Shown here piece after piece: positions 22,401 to 33,539 of a stretch of 64,000 nucleotides of DNA. The stretch comes from Symbiodinium natans. Taxonomy: Eukaryota; Sar; Dinophyceae; Suessiales; Symbiodiniaceae. A model generated the notes under the pieces. The model searched no databases, was not told the origin of the DNA, and worked only from the letters and a program-made list of their open reading frames with translations. Location: positions 5,001 to 69,000 of the forward strand of contig CAJNDS010002087.1 in assembly GCA_905221605.1 (NCBI GenBank), written 5' to 3'. Both the position numbers and the translations under genes were made by a program. The first letter of the stretch is position 1; every line of letters starts with the position of its first letter.

Positions 22401-22620
22401 TATGTTGAGTTTGGTGGCCTTGGGGCTGTCTGGCCCAAGCCGGTCCGCCTTCGGAATGCCTTTCCTGGAAGTCCAAGCTCCAAGTCCTGCCCGGCATATA
22501 CTAGGCGCAGAACCCAAGACGAAAAACATGGTTTTCTTGCATCCTCATATGCATAGGCGTAGGCAAGCCTGAACCAAGACCTGGCTAGGCTCAAAAGTGT
22601 TGCGATGCCATGTGTTTGCG

Positions 22621-23209
22621 ATGCCTCCGGCAAAGCGCAGCCACCTTTATGCGACACTGGGTATACACCGCGAATCCTCTGAGCTTGAGGTTCGCGCCGC
22701 CTACCGCCGCAGGGCTCTGGAGACCCATCCAGACAAAGGTGGCGACCACGAGGCCTTCCTCGGTGTGATCCACGCCTTTGAGATCTTGTCGGATCCGGCG
22801 GCGCGAAAGAAGTACGACCTTTGGCTCGAGAGCCGCCGGGATCGTGATGGACTGCAGGTGCGCGGGCGCCACTGTGCGGAGCTCTCGGAAGAGAGGAAGC
22901 CGGTGCTGCCGCCGAAGGAGCCGCGACCACCCGATCCCCAACTGCGCCGCCCGGAGGTGGGCCTGGGTTTTGAGGGGGTGAAGGGTCTGGAAGCTCAGAA
23001 GACTTCCAAAGAAGAGCAACTAAGGCCTAACTAGGGTCCTGAAGTCATCTGAAGCCTACTACAATGTGCAGGCAGGGACCAAGAGAGGGCGCCCCGCGAC
23101 TGGACCCTGCAGAGACATGAATGAGGCCATGTCGGATATCAGCTCAGAAGTTGCGGGAGTTGCTGCGATTGCTGGCATCCACAAGCCCCACAGCCTGCCT
23201 AACCCCTGA
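22621..23209 (+). CDS. J-domain (DnaJ-like) co-chaperone, two exons proposed
   Basis: Exon 1 (22621-22956; an earlier in-frame ATG lies at 22597) reads MPPAKRSHLYATLGIHRESS, then helix II with RRRALETHPDKGGDHEAF and helix IV FEILSDPAARKKYDLW. All J-domain hallmarks are present: the YATLGI start, HPD, a KGG turn and the closing YD. A basic, Pro-rich tail follows. A GAG|GTGGGC donor at 22957 and an acceptor TGTGCAG before 23072 join in phase 0 to an exon reading AGTKRGRPATG and MSDISSEVAGVAAIAGIHK, which stops at 23207-23209. Without splicing the frame ends at 23034. J proteins recruit and activate Hsp70; the client and compartment cannot be told. The zinc finger and C-terminal substrate domains of full-length DnaJ are absent, so this is a class C type. 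Further exons downstream may belong to the same gene. Confidence 0.8.
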
Positions 23210-23226
23210 AGCGAAATTTAATTTAC

Positions 23227-23241
23227 AAAAAAAAAAAAAAA
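23227..23241 (+). repeat. A15 tract behind the J-domain gene
   Basis: A run of 15 A residues starts about 18 bases after the proposed stop codon. It could be the trace of a retroposed poly(A) tail or a simple homopolymer. Confidence 0.7.
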
Positions 23242-23304
23242 GTGCGGCACTAAACCCCAAACCCTCCTAAACCCTTCTAAACCCTACACCCTCCCCCCCT
23301 TCAG

Positions 23305-24060
23305 GGATCGAGGCCAGAGCGCCCCGAAGAGACCCAGCGGGCTCAGTGTACCTGGGCAGAGCTCCTCGATGCTGCCGCTTGCATATGCTTGGATTTTCAG
23401 TTTTTTTAAAGCTCTTGCGGCTTTTAGCATTCAGGGCTCTAGGGCGTTCAGGCTTATGATCTGATAGGGTCCAGCCCGATGGGAATTAGCGACAAGAACT
23501 GCAGCATCCAGCAAGGAAAAGGATGAGTGGCCTGCCCTTCTGAAGGCTCGGAATTGTGAATTGTGGTGAATTGTGTGCTGGTGTCTTTCGGCTAGCTGGA
23601 AACAGTCATTCCGAGCTTCTGTCATCTCCAGCCCTGGGCCCTCGATCCTGAGCCCACAAATCCTCACCCTGCAAGCCGCGCGCGAGGGCAGAAGCTGGAG
23701 GTTTCTCTCCCAAGTTCTTTACCAAGGCCGGGAGTACATGAAGAGGCAGAGGGGCCGCATGCTTCACAGGATGTTCAGCTGGTGCAACTGCAAGTGCCGA
23801 AATATCCAGCCGCGCAGAAGTCGTAAGCTTATGCAGGGCTCAGGGACCTTGAGCGTGCTCGCGGTAACGAACTAGTTTTTGCCCTAAACCCAAAACCCTA
23901 AACGCGCGCCCCTGCCAGGAAGGGCTGGTACCAGAAGCTGCCCCAGCCGCCCAGGAAGAGTACTCTTAGGGCGAAGAAGCCTCGGGAGAGAAAAACGGCC
24001 AGGCAAGCCGGAGGCAGATGCTCGGCCTTTAAGCCTTCCCTTCTTTCAATCCCTATGTAA
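23305..24060 (+). CDS. Three hypothetical exons downstream of the J-domain gene
   Basis: Three protein-like segments follow good acceptors. (1) 23305-23409, after a C-rich telomere-like tract and CCCTTCAG, reads SRPERPEETQRAQCTWAELL and stops at 23407. (2) 23715-23822, after CTCCCAAG, reads YQGREYMKRQRGRMLHRMFS then WCNCKCRN and has a GTAAGC donor. (3) About 23930-24060, after CCCTGCCAG, reads KGWYQKLPQPPRKSTLRAKK and ends in a TAA near 24060. Exons 2 and 3 are very basic. Spacing and strand suggest they continue the J-domain gene or form a small separate gene, but phases were not fully reconciled. No domain recognised. Confidence 0.4.
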
Positions 24061-24114
24061 TCCTCATAAAACCATCAAAATTTAGTTTTTTATGGAGCAG
24101 TTTCGGATTTTTTG

Positions 24115-24139
24115 GGGTTTAGGGTTTAGGGTTTAGGGT
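24115..24139. repeat. G-rich telomere-like array
   Basis: Three exact TTTAGGG units with partial flanks. It lies just after the basic exon ending near 24060. Confidence 0.9.
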
Positions 24140-24768
24140 GCGAGTATATGATATGACATCAAAAGCAATCCTTTGGAATCCTTTCTCTCTTTCTTCGTAA
24201 CAGCCCGCATTCGAGGAAAGGTTGGCCTTCAATCGCTCATGGATGCGTCCCAGGAGGCGCCCCGGTGCATTCTCGCGTCCGTTTAGGTGGGACCTTAGGG
24301 CCTGAAGGGTTTAGGGAGGCTGTTCGGGGGCATGAGAAGCTCGTTGCCAGAGCTTCACAAATCGGGGCCATCGCTGCCCCGAGGAGATCGGCCCCGTTAT
24401 TTTAAGATTCTGCTTGTACACCCTTGTGATGAACAAGTCTTACGCTTACATTCCCAGGCCAGCAAGAAGGCTTGCCAGCACATGCAGAAGCACATTCGAA
24501 AGGCTGGGCTTACGGCAGCGATTTCTGTGGCTCTTCCGGAAGTTTCCACGCTGCATGCTCAAAACTCGGCCCTACCCTGCAAACTTAAAAGCTGGCCGAA
24601 GAGTGCAGACCAGAGACTTCTTGCACTTGTTTGGCTCATCCAGTCTACAGGTTGGGCAGCAATCTTTCTGCTTGCTCATGTGCTTCTTGCCTAAAAAAGT
24701 TTGCAGCAAGGAACATCTGTAAGGGCGGAGCGGGGGTCGGGCAGCTTGAGAGCTGAGGTTTTGATTGG

Positions 24769-25711
24769 TTGGAAGTGGCCAGCTCATCAACGCATCTGTC
24801 AGAGGCTATTGATTGGCACATCATACTCATGAAGTTCCAGCAGCTAGCCAAGAAAATCCTCAGTCAAAACAACGCAGATGACTACCCCCTCGTGTCCGAG
24901 ATGCTTCAATCCCTTCTCAACGAGCATGTCCAAGCGGGAGGGCGCGCTCCCACGTTGACGTTTTCGCTGCGCATGTACTTCAAAAGTGGTGGGAAGCACA
25001 AGCTCTTCCGCTTCTTCCGAACAGCAGATCTTCGCTGGGTGCTGCATTGCCGCACACGAGACTTGTTCTCATCAGAGGTTCTGGATTCTAGATCATGCAA
25101 TGTCTCTGTTCTCTCTGTCTGTGATGTATGTTTCTTCCTGCCCTTCCGTTCTCCTCTTTGGGTGATGTCTATGGGTAACCCACACAGGAATCAAGCAGAT
25201 GACGACAAGCCATGATGATGCATCTCTTCTCCATGAAGTCGGTATCATGTGCCGAGAATCCATGAAGATGGCTGGAGACGCGCAGCAGCTGCGGTACACA
25301 TCCATCCGTGCCGCCCGTGCCGCCTCGAAGGCCGCAAAGCAACTGCACAAAAAGAGGAACATCCAGCTCCATGCAAAAGCACGGGCTGCGTTGCAATCCG
25401 TGGTGCAGCAAGAGCAAAGTTTTCACGTGTCACCTGCATTCCACGGCCTCAACGAGCTTGATGCCGCCTTCTGCGACTTCGGCAATGGACCGGAGCTTTG
25501 TCACTTGGATTCTTTTGGCACATCTGGGCAGTTGGCTTTCCTTGTTGCGGTTATGGCAAGCATTGGCAACACTTCAGGCTACTACGCACTGGTGCACGAA
25601 ACGAATGGGCATCAACATGCCGGCCCACTTCGCACCACACCACGGACACTCTTCTGCATCAGAAGTTCTACTCAAAGGGTGCGGGTTTCTGTTGGCATGA
25701 ACTCTGCGTGA
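24769..25711 (+). CDS. Hypothetical protein, two overlapping open frames
   Basis: Frame 1 (24769-25215) includes HIILMKFQQLAKKILSQNNA and SLLNEHVQAGGRAPTLTFSL; frame 2 (25199-25711) includes SIRAARAASKAAKQLHKKRN. Both read like protein rather than repeat, but they overlap in different frames, so either an intron near 25090-25200 (GTATGTTTC is a candidate donor at 25126) or a frameshift separates them. No homologous family recognised. A decayed transposon gene is possible. Confidence 0.3.
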
Positions 25712-25904
25712 CAACAGTTACAGAGGCTCAGCACCAACCTCAAAGCCGAAAACCTTCTCGTGCGAACGTGAGCGACGAAACCAGACAGCCCAGGCAGCAA
25801 CGTAGGTGTTGTTTGCCTTGTTTTCCCTCAAGCATGTAACTTCTCGGCAACTGAAATTTTTGGGCCATACACCATACCACACCCGAAGCTCGTCATTTAA
25901 GCCC

Positions 25905-25932
25905 CGATCCCCTCCCCCCCCCCCCCCTCCCC
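25905..25932. repeat. C-rich homopolymer tract
   Basis: C-rich run (CCCCTCC and C12-C14) about 25 bp upstream of a CTGCAG acceptor; it could serve as a pyrimidine tract. Confidence 0.8.
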
Positions 25933-25958
25933 CGCGTCAGCGTAACTCAGGGCTGCAG

Positions 25959-26460
25959 TGGAGGATCTGCGGGCTCTGCAGAAGATTCAGAAGTCCAAAG
26001 GCCCGGCGTTAATGAATCAGGGAAGGTTTGAATGTAGGTTTCTGTGCGGCCTTGGGAGACACTTCGAGTTTAAAGTCGGGTTAGGGTCATTTGCATGGCT
26101 CTGGCGGGCTGTAGGTCTATTCAGCAGCAGGCTCTTATGACTCCTGGCCCTTTCTTGCCATCGCGCATATCGCGCACGCTGCCAGAACAGGAGAACCGGC
26201 AGAATGCGAGCATCTAGCAAAGATTCGACGCCGTGTTCCGCCTTTTGAGCATTCTGCGCCGTTTCGAAATGTGGCTTCAGGATCGCCTTCTAAGACTTGA
26301 TGTGTCTGCTTCCCGAAATCCAAAAGCACAGCGTATCGCGCCCCTGCTCATTGAATCCGTCACACCTTCGGATATCCCTGCAGATTTTGCGCAGGGCGTG
26401 AGGCTGCGCTGGCTGAAGCTGTGCGACTTGATGAGGATGCCATGTTCCAGCGCTTCCTGA
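25959..26460 (+). CDS. Two hypothetical exons of an unknown gene
   Basis: After GGGCTGCAG, an exon from 25959 reads EDLRALQKIQKSKGPALMNQ. After GCATCTAG, a second open frame (26218-26460) reads QRFDAVFRLLSILRRFEMWL then QDRLLRLDVSAS. An alternative frame near 26400 reads AEAVRLDEDAMFQRFLRVQK and stops, so the 3' end may splice differently. Leu- and Arg-rich helical character suggests helices. Function not recognised. Confidence 0.35.
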
Positions 26461-28061
26461 GAGTGCAAAAGAGGATGCTGTGAATGTTGTCATTGGGGGG
26501 ATCCTACAACGAGGGTTGCAGTTTTTTTGGGAGGTAAATACTGTTTTTCGGAGATACCCATTCAGCCCACAGCTGAAACGAAGTGGAAAACACCCATGTT
26601 GGTCTGGTTCATTAGAGTTTTTTGGCCAGACGAAATGGGAAACTGCAAGCAATCCTCATCTGGATCTGGGTAGCCTCTTCAAGAACTCTATTGTGTACCC
26701 TAGCACCCTGCAGCCAGAGAAACCTTTAAACTGTGCAAAGCACGGTCGCTGTGTGCCTGTAGCAGGTGCTTCAGTGAGTAGACAAGGACCGACTGTGCAG
26801 GGTGTTGTAGAACGAGGTAACGAACATGCCCAGATCTGACTTTGGGCCAAGGGTCCGAGAGTGGTTGTGGCTCTCTGGCTATGGTCTAGGGGTTTTGAAT
26901 GAACCTAACGGTTCAGGGTTTGCGATGTAGGTGGCATTGAGAACTACGGCAGCGTTTCTTTGGCTCACTTGAGCACGTGACCTTATAAAGTGTTTTTACT
27001 GCCCCTTGGCTGCTATAAGCAGGTTTAGGGTCTAGGGAGTCCGAAGCGATCTTGTTCGTTGATTCCCTGGGCTCGCGGTCTGATTAGTGGCCGTTCCAGT
27101 TCAGGGTTCACAGTGGTAGATTGGTTTAATGTTGTTTGGAGTGGGTGTGGGGCGTTGCCTAAACCTAAATCCAGAAGACACTACAGATTCCAAATCCTCC
27201 AAATGGTACAGACACGGCTAGCTTCAGTTCGCAGCAACATCAGTAAGAACCCCTTCTTTTCAGAGAACCCTGCTTGCACTGAAACGTCTTGCAAGCGTGA
27301 ACATATGAGGTAGGCGACAACAAAGTCGGTACAGCACGGAAGGTGTTGGCCGCCTGCGATGACGGCCATCTTCATTGCAATTCTCTTGATGCCCGTTGCC
27401 TTGACGGCATCAGATGCCGAAGGCACTTGGCAAAAGCTGTGCAGGAATGGTCCTAGTTAGCCAAGCCCTACATGCCCAACGCCCAAGACACTAAACTTCC
27501 GTGGTTCTCTAGCTGCCCCTGGCAGCCGGCTGTCGTTTCTGAGAGCTGCCCACCCTGAGATGATCCCGGGAGTTCCCATCCCCAGATGAGTTCGGAGCAA
27601 CCCGCAGATTTTCCCAGCACTCGCACTGGCTTCGTCAAGCTTATGAGTTCTCATCTTGACACAAGTACCCAAACACGCAGCAACACTGCATGCCTGAACC
27701 TGCTCTGAAGAGGTGAATGCCTGGGAAATGCACGGGCAACAAGCCTCCTGCCCCGCGGCTTGCAAAAAAAGGGCCCCTGCAGTCGGCTTGAGGGCGCATT
27801 AAACTCATTACACAGCCCGGCGCCAACTACCACCCCACCATCACCCGCAAGACCTCACAGTACTTGCATTTAAGTGGGGAGGGGAGCAGGGGCGCTGGAG
27901 TAAGCTGGCCCAGGCAAGCTATGCGCAACAAAGAGCAAGCAACGAAGGCCATGAAGGAGGGATGATGGGGCTCAGGGATGGGAGTGTTTATGGTTTCGTG
28001 GAATTACCGTTGAGACAGATTCCCGAGCTCTTGACTGGTTTGACTTGTGGGTCTTTGGCAG
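26461..28061. other. No convincing gene
   Basis: A 119-codon frame at 26480-26839 and a 102-codon minus-strand frame at 27457-27765 lack recognisable domains. Isolated TTTAGGG-like words occur near 27025. Confidence 0.4.
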
Positions 28062-28382
28062 ATTGCCCCTGCCTAAAAAAGCTGTCCCGGACGAGGCAAC
28101 TCTAGAGGACAATGTGCGGAGCGTCCTCAACGTCATGGAGAGACTGGAGGTGCCTGAGTCCAGTAGCACTTGGTGGTTTATGGAAAACAGGGGACTCCCA
28201 AAATAGATACCCAAATAGTAGGATTCCCTTGTACTAGGGACACTATTTTCGGAAACCCCCACTTAAGACTCAACTCGTGTGGGCTTGTGCTTTTGCACCC
28301 CTGCGCGCTCGACCCTCAGGCCACAGTCGCCAAGCTGGAGCAGCGCGATTCCACCTTGCAGCAAGAGCCCTTAGGCTTCTAA
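28062..28382 (+). CDS. C-terminal exons of a coiled-coil protein
   Basis: Exon at 28062-28149, after TTTGGCAG, reads PKKAVPDEATLEDNVRSVLN then VMERLE. A phase-0 donor GTGCCT follows. After CCCTCAG, exon 28320-28382 reads ATVAKLEQRDSTLQQEPLGF and stops. Joined, the sequence keeps heptad spacing of hydrophobic residues across the junction (V, L, V, M, L, V, L), supporting the splice. A short coiled coil would mediate oligomerisation or partner binding. The N-terminal part was not found. The 170-bp intron holds an introner-like element. Confidence 0.5.
28172..28260. mobile_element. Introner-like element, group A, within an intron
   Basis: An 89-bp segment from GGTGGTTTATGGAAAACAGG to CTATTTTCGGAAACCCCC. 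The ends are imperfect inverted repeats sharing the GGTTT-(C/A)GAAAA signature. It lies inside the inferred intron between the two coiled-coil exons. Confidence 0.55.
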
Positions 28383-30990
28383 TGAGGCTTCCATTTGATG
28401 TTTCTACTCTTGGCCCTGGAAGCGTTTTATGTTGTGGGCTCTCTGCTTGATCTACTGTAGTCAGGCTTTCAGAAGGTTTTCGCAGGCATGTCATATATTC
28501 ATACTGACTGGGGCCGAACCCCGAGCCTTAGGCCGTGAGCCCGGCCGTAAAATGCACCAGCCGGAGAATGGAGGGACAAAATGTGTTCAGCTTTTCGGAC
28601 TTCTGCAAACTGCTCGGGACACGGTCGGCTTACTGAAAATTCAGGACATGTCAAGTGTCTATTGTCGACCTTTGTTTTGTTATTCACTTCTTGCGCAGTG
28701 CTACCGTTCGTGTTGTTGGCACTTTCAGATTTTGGGGTCGCTGGGGGTCATACAACTGCCGACCCCCTCTCCCCGATCATGGTCTGTAAGGGCGGAGTGT
28801 GGGCTCGAAGCTGTTCACCGGGGCTTGCCTCAGCCGTTCGAGCTCGCCCTGATCTGTCAGTTCCGCAAGAACTTGGTTTACTCAGTGGCTGCAGTTTGGC
28901 TCACCTAGGTTTCGCGCTTTTCCCCCGACTCCGGAGTCACAGGGTTTTTCGGCTTGTAGTTCCCAGGCTGGCACAAGTCCAGAAGCAGGATGCAAATTTG
29001 CGTGAGGAGGATGCAGGCTCCTGGGCTTTTTCATTTTCAGTTGGGGGCCTTCCTAGGGCGTAGGTTTCAGACCATAGCAAGAGAGCCCACCTGATAGCCA
29101 TCAACAGGTCCCTAAGATAAGGGCCATGCTGTAGCTACCTACAGATTTCGTTTCGTTGCAAGCCCAAGACGTGACGGGGTTTAGGGTTTAGGGTCTAGGG
29201 TTCCGGGGACACCCCCCCAGAGGCTTGCGACGGGAAGTGGCGAGGATGCAGCAAGAAGACTCCGGCCTCAAAGAGGCGCCCCTAGCAGCCTAGCAGTTGA
29301 GGGCTGATAAGGGTCCCACAAGGAACTGTATGAAACAGGGCGACAGAGCTGGCATCGACCCAGCACAAGGTGGCCTCAGAGAATGGGTCTTAGATCTACT
29401 ATCTATCTTTAAAAGTAGAATGTATATGAGTGAGTGTGTGTATATATATAGTTGTTTAATCACGGCTGGGGAACTTTGAGCAAACTCAGTCTTGATCCGT
29501 GAAACTTCAGACGCTAGTTAGCTTCAGCAGGGGAGTGTGCCAGGACGAGATCACGGCATGAGAAAAATTTTAAAAAGTGCGTGTCATGCATGCGTGTCAT
29601 GCAGCTCAAAACTTTCAACGGGGTGTGTGCCAGTGATGCATTAAACTCCCCAGCGGGGTCAGCAATCATGTGACAGACTCAATGGGACGGATAAGGCCTT
29701 TTGTCGAAAGCCCATCTGGTGAACATCACCAAGACTAAAGTCTTGTTGCCAATACCCATGTGGCCCATCTTAGCTGCAAGCGGAGGACATGCAAAACAGA
29801 GGTGTTGCAGGGAGGTTGGTGCACGTGTGCGCGAAGTGACAATGATAGCACTCGCTACATTCTTTCTTCGCTTGTTGGTGTTTAGCGCTGTCCACCAGCA
29901 AAGCCGACATGTGCACAAGTCCAGAACTTGTCACTGCCTTCTCACCCATCGAGAAAAACACCCGGGGCCCTGAAAGAGCTTTGAAGCACCGGTTTAGCCG
30001 TTCCCAGAGCGAACCTGGCCAGCCTGGGGCACTGTAAATTCCTCGGTGCTGGCAGGCAACTTGCCAGTTGCCGAAATCCCCGGGGCTAGGATCGTTTCCG
30101 TTACAGCGGTTCCTTATGAACTACACGCTTCAAATTTTCCAGGGAACCAGGCACTTTCTTCTGCGCCGGCACTCGTGCGAGGAGTGTGGTGAGCTTTGAG
30201 CCTTAAACGAAAAGCCTCGAGCCTCCACACAAGACAAAGAGGAGCTCCTGCGGGCCGAGTCCTTGTGGGATGGTGCGGGCCTGGAAGCTGATCTTGTCTC
30301 AGAAATCTTGTGGCAGAGTTGTGTTCTTTCTTTTTTTGTGCAGCTTGGCTAGCGTGTGGCAAAAGACCTCCAAGCAATCGTAAGTCCTCAGCCCTGCCAT
30401 CGTACCCCGAGGGCTCTAAGCACTCACATGGCACATAAGCTCCCTTTTGCAAGAAGCTACCCGGCCCTCTTGGAGCCTCAGGTAAAGGGCCCTCTCCCTG
30501 GTTTGGAGCATGACCTCAAACCAAGCTTCGACGCGGCGCAGTTCAGCTCCCAGGATCTCAACCCTGCCCCTTGGGCTCTATTCACTGAATCATGGGTTGA
30601 AGACTCAGGGTTTCGCTCCTACAGATATCTACCGTAGGCTTGGCAGGATGCCTGTATGCTAGCACGTAAATGTGTGCATGTCATGTATGTATGTCAACGA
30701 CGTTGATGGCAGGAACGGTAGAGGCTTTGCTAGGCCTGCAGGGATGTTAAACTCGTGCAACATGGTGGCACGAAGCGCCAAGAGGCTGCAAGCCAAGTCC
30801 GCCATGTCCTCAGTGGAGGCATGGGAGAAGAAGAGCTTGGGCTTCCGCACACTCTTTTCTCCACAAGAACGCCCCGAAATATAGCTCGTAGAAACAAAGG
30901 CATCACCAAGCTCTAGCCACAACTCTCAGCCCTCAGCGAGTAGGCAACGGCGAAAGGAACGCTGCATGCGCCCTTTGTGTTTGTTTCAGC
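28383..30990. other. No convincing gene; telomere-like tract at 29177-29200
   Basis: Overlapping 160-codon frames at 28429-29063 and short frames near 29700-29970 on both strands cannot be distinguished from chance. At 29177-29200 are three G-rich TTTAGGG-like units followed by a C-rich run ending in CCAG. An exon may lie at about 30750-30884 (reads VARSAKRLQAKSAMSSVEAW), but the opposite strand is also open there. Confidence 0.35.
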
Positions 30991-30992
30991 CA

Positions 30993-31503
30993 CCTTGCGG
31001 GCCGAGGCCTGCAAGCGCATGCCCGTGCCGCCGGTGGGAGTTGCGAAAGTACCTGTGCGTAGGCCACGAAGTAACATGTAAGCTTTCCTTCGGTCAAACC
31101 GTTATGTTGCAGCTAAGTTTGTGGCTAAGTCTAATTATTAGTTGAGGATCTAGGGGGGGTGGACGTATGTCATGCTTTGGACGACCATGCATACCAGGCC
31201 GGAACCCGAAGCACCTTTCATACACCAAAAACAACACCCTAACATGTATGTGTATATATATATAAACACAGACACTATGTACTATATACATATACTTTTT
31301 TTATTTACTTCAATTTCTGCATACATATATACATCTTTACAGTCCCTCATGTGCATGGGAAGGCTGCGCCCTCGCACACCACGCACGTGACGAGCGAGGC
31401 CCAGGCTCTGGCTCGGCGGCACTCGGCCAACAGCACCGCCAGCTGTTCCAGCTCGCAACTGAACCCAGGACAAAGTGTTGAGGGTGTAGGGTTTAGAGTT
31501 TAA
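30993..31503 (+). CDS. Two hypothetical exons
   Basis: After TTTGTTTCAG (acceptor about 30990), a short frame reads ATLRAEACKRMPVPPVGVAK. After ATGGGAAG, an exon from 31363 reads AAPSHTTHVTSEAQALARRH then SANSTASCSSSQLN before telomere-like GGTGTAGGGTTTAGAG. Ser/Thr-rich composition suggests a linker or glycosylated region. A poly-AT and T-rich microsatellite region (31250-31330) separates them. The product is unknown. Confidence 0.3.
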
Positions 31504-31730
31504 GCCTGTTGCAAAGGGTTTCTAGGGTTTTGGGTTTAGAGTGACAAAGTTGAGCCCAAAAATGTTTTAGTGTAATGTTGGCCTGCAGGCGTCTGGGTTC
31601 AAAAAATGTTGGCCTTCCATTGACACCCCCCCCCCCCCCCTCCCCCCGATTGATTCGATCTCCTCGGGAGAAGTCTGATAATTTCAAGTTGTAGAGGCCT
31701 TTTGTAGCAGGAGCCCGCCGCCCCGCTTCT

Positions 31731-32024
31731 TTGCTCCCGCGGCTTTGGGTTCTGTTACTTGTGGAGAGGGGGGGAGTATATCTGAGTTCCGGGACTTCCT
31801 CTGTTTTGCACGGAAATTCAAGTCAGCATCAGGGTTGTGATTGCGGGTGTAACATGGGCAGAGGGCATCCGAGGAAACTGATGGACTTCCAGCCCAGTGG
31901 TGTCGTTCAAACGTGCTGCCCAAAGGGGAGTACGAAATGTGCCGGCTGTGCCTCCTACGCTGGCAGCTCCTGCACCAGCTGCATGGGCGGCTTCATCAAG
32001 CGCAGCAGCGTGTGCCTTGCTTGA
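31731..32024 (+). CDS. Cys-rich C-terminal exon, probably secreted or surface protein
   Basis: Only the last 40 or so codons are convincing: VVQTCCPKGSTKCAGCASYA, then SSCTSCMGGF and a terminal Cys before the stop. The spacing of C-x2-C pairs resembles EGF/furin-like cysteine-rich repeats common in alveolate surface proteins. The upstream half of the open frame is ambiguous, and the exon may begin at CAGCCCAG near 31899. It may be the terminal exon of the gene whose fragments lie at 30993-31503. Confidence 0.4.
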   Translation: MLPRLWVLLLVERGGVYLSSGTSSVLHGNSSQHQGCDCGCNMGRGHPRKLMDFQPSGVVQTCCPKGSTKCAGCASYAGSSCTSCMGGFIKRSSVCLA

Positions 32025-32970
32025 CACAGTCTTGACATTCTGTTTTGCAGAGGGATAGCACGGAGCACGGACCCGAATCGGATCTGGGATGAACTGCTGA
32101 TGCCGGGTTTCAGAGCTGCAGAGCTGGAAGCCCCAAGCCGACCAAAGACTTCCCAAGACCCAACCTCAAGTTCCTGAAGCTTTTCCAGAGAAAGTGGCTT
32201 AAATAATATTTAAATATGCATCCGGTGGTAAATATGTCGAAGCTCCCGAAGGTGCACCGCCTGCACGGACTCTGCCGGTTGGCTCAGCGAGGACGGGGTC
32301 TCCTGCTCCTTCGCCTTGATGAGGAGACGGGCGTTTTCCGATTACCTCGAAGAGTGCTAGGGCCTCTGCTAGGGCATGCGGAGGCTAGACTGGAGGACAA
32401 ATAACGACGAGAGAGCCTACAGTTTTTCAGACTACTTACGCCTCAGCCATACATTTGTTCCGGTACCTGAAGGTACCGCTGTTGCATGTACAATGTGTGT
32501 TTGTGTTTTACGGTTCCGTTTTCATTCGGATATGTATAGGCTTGTATATACATACACAAACCTGTGCATACTCACATGCCACATATCCTACATATGCATG
32601 TGCTTGCTTATGAAGGCATTCCCTCGTATATACATACAGCAATATGTTCGGCTAGCCTTGGCAGTTGACAGGTCCCCTATCTTGTTGGAGAGAGGCCCCG
32701 GCTTCGGCAATACACACACAGCACTCGAAGCGCTCTCGCCCAGGCTCACAGCTGCAGGCCTCGGAGTGCAGTGACGTGAAGGTGCGGGGCCAGTCCAGCA
32801 ACGAGGCGCCCGTGGCCCCAAAGCAAGGAAGCCACGCCCTAAACCCGATCGTACACCTCGGCGAAGCCGTATTCGGAAACCCTGGTGAACCTACTGAATC
32901 TTCAATCCCTTCAAAAAAATCCGAAGTTTCCATGGAGTTGGTTGAGGTCTAGGGCGGATTCGGGGCTTTC

Positions 32971-33511
32971 ATGCTCAAAAACCCATTATTCTCCTACTGC
33001 AACGCGAGCAATACCCCTGAGGCATGCTGCCAGTGCGGTGGGGGAGTCGTGACGCCCACACCCTTCTCTTATCCGAGCCTCCGGTGGTCCCTGGATGCCG
33101 ACATCGAGCTGAGGCGCGAGTCACGGCGTGCGGTAGGTTGCTGGGTTTAGGGTTTAAGGGTTTAGGGGTATTCTGAGTCCTGGGCTAAAAAGGGGTATTC
33201 TAAGTTTTTGGGCTTTGCAAACCTTTGCTGTTTGAGGTTTCGGTCATTTCGCTGAGGCCCGAGCCCCGCACAGCGGACCGCTACACCGTTGACGCGCAGT
33301 GCGAGGTGCTGATCAACCCAGATCCCTGGGTATAAACCTCAAAGAAAACCTTGTGGACAGAAGTGGATAGAGCCTCATCCCTAAACCCATGAACTCTGGC
33401 TCCGAAAGTTTAGGGAAGGCATTTAGGGTAGGGCTCCTTGCCCCCCCAGCTGGCGGCGCACAACCTGACCATGGACAGCACCACGGGGAGGATTTTCTAC
33501 CTGCAAGGCAG
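32971..33511 (+). CDS. Secreted-type protein with CCxCGGG motif and Ig-like repeat, three exons
   Basis: Exon a (about 32971-33132) reads YCNASNTPEACCQCGGGVVT then PTPFSYPSLRWSLDADIEL, ending GCG|GTAGGT in phase 0. Exon b (33264-33329, phase 0 to 0) reads PRTADRYTVDAQCEVLINPD and ends TGG|GTATAA. Exon c (33450-33511), after CCCCCCCAG, reads LAAHNLTMDSTTGRIFYLQG and ends AG|GTGAGT. The order CCxCGGG, TPFxY, PRTAxxYTVDxxC, LxLDxxTGxI is, from my memory of dinoflagellate proteomes, a recurrent secreted architecture with putative Ig-like repeats. Phases of the first two introns agree. Upstream and downstream exons are missing. Both GT donors are followed within 20 bp by G-rich telomere-like repeats. 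Confidence 0.6.
33147..33168. repeat. G-rich telomere-like tract after a splice donor
   Basis: GGGTTTAGGGTTTAAGGGTT directly follows the GTAGGT donor at 33133. A second tract lies at 33519-33536 after the GTGAGT donor at 33512. Confidence 0.85.
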
Positions 33512-33539
33512 GTGAGTGGGTTTAGGGTTTAGGGTTGAG

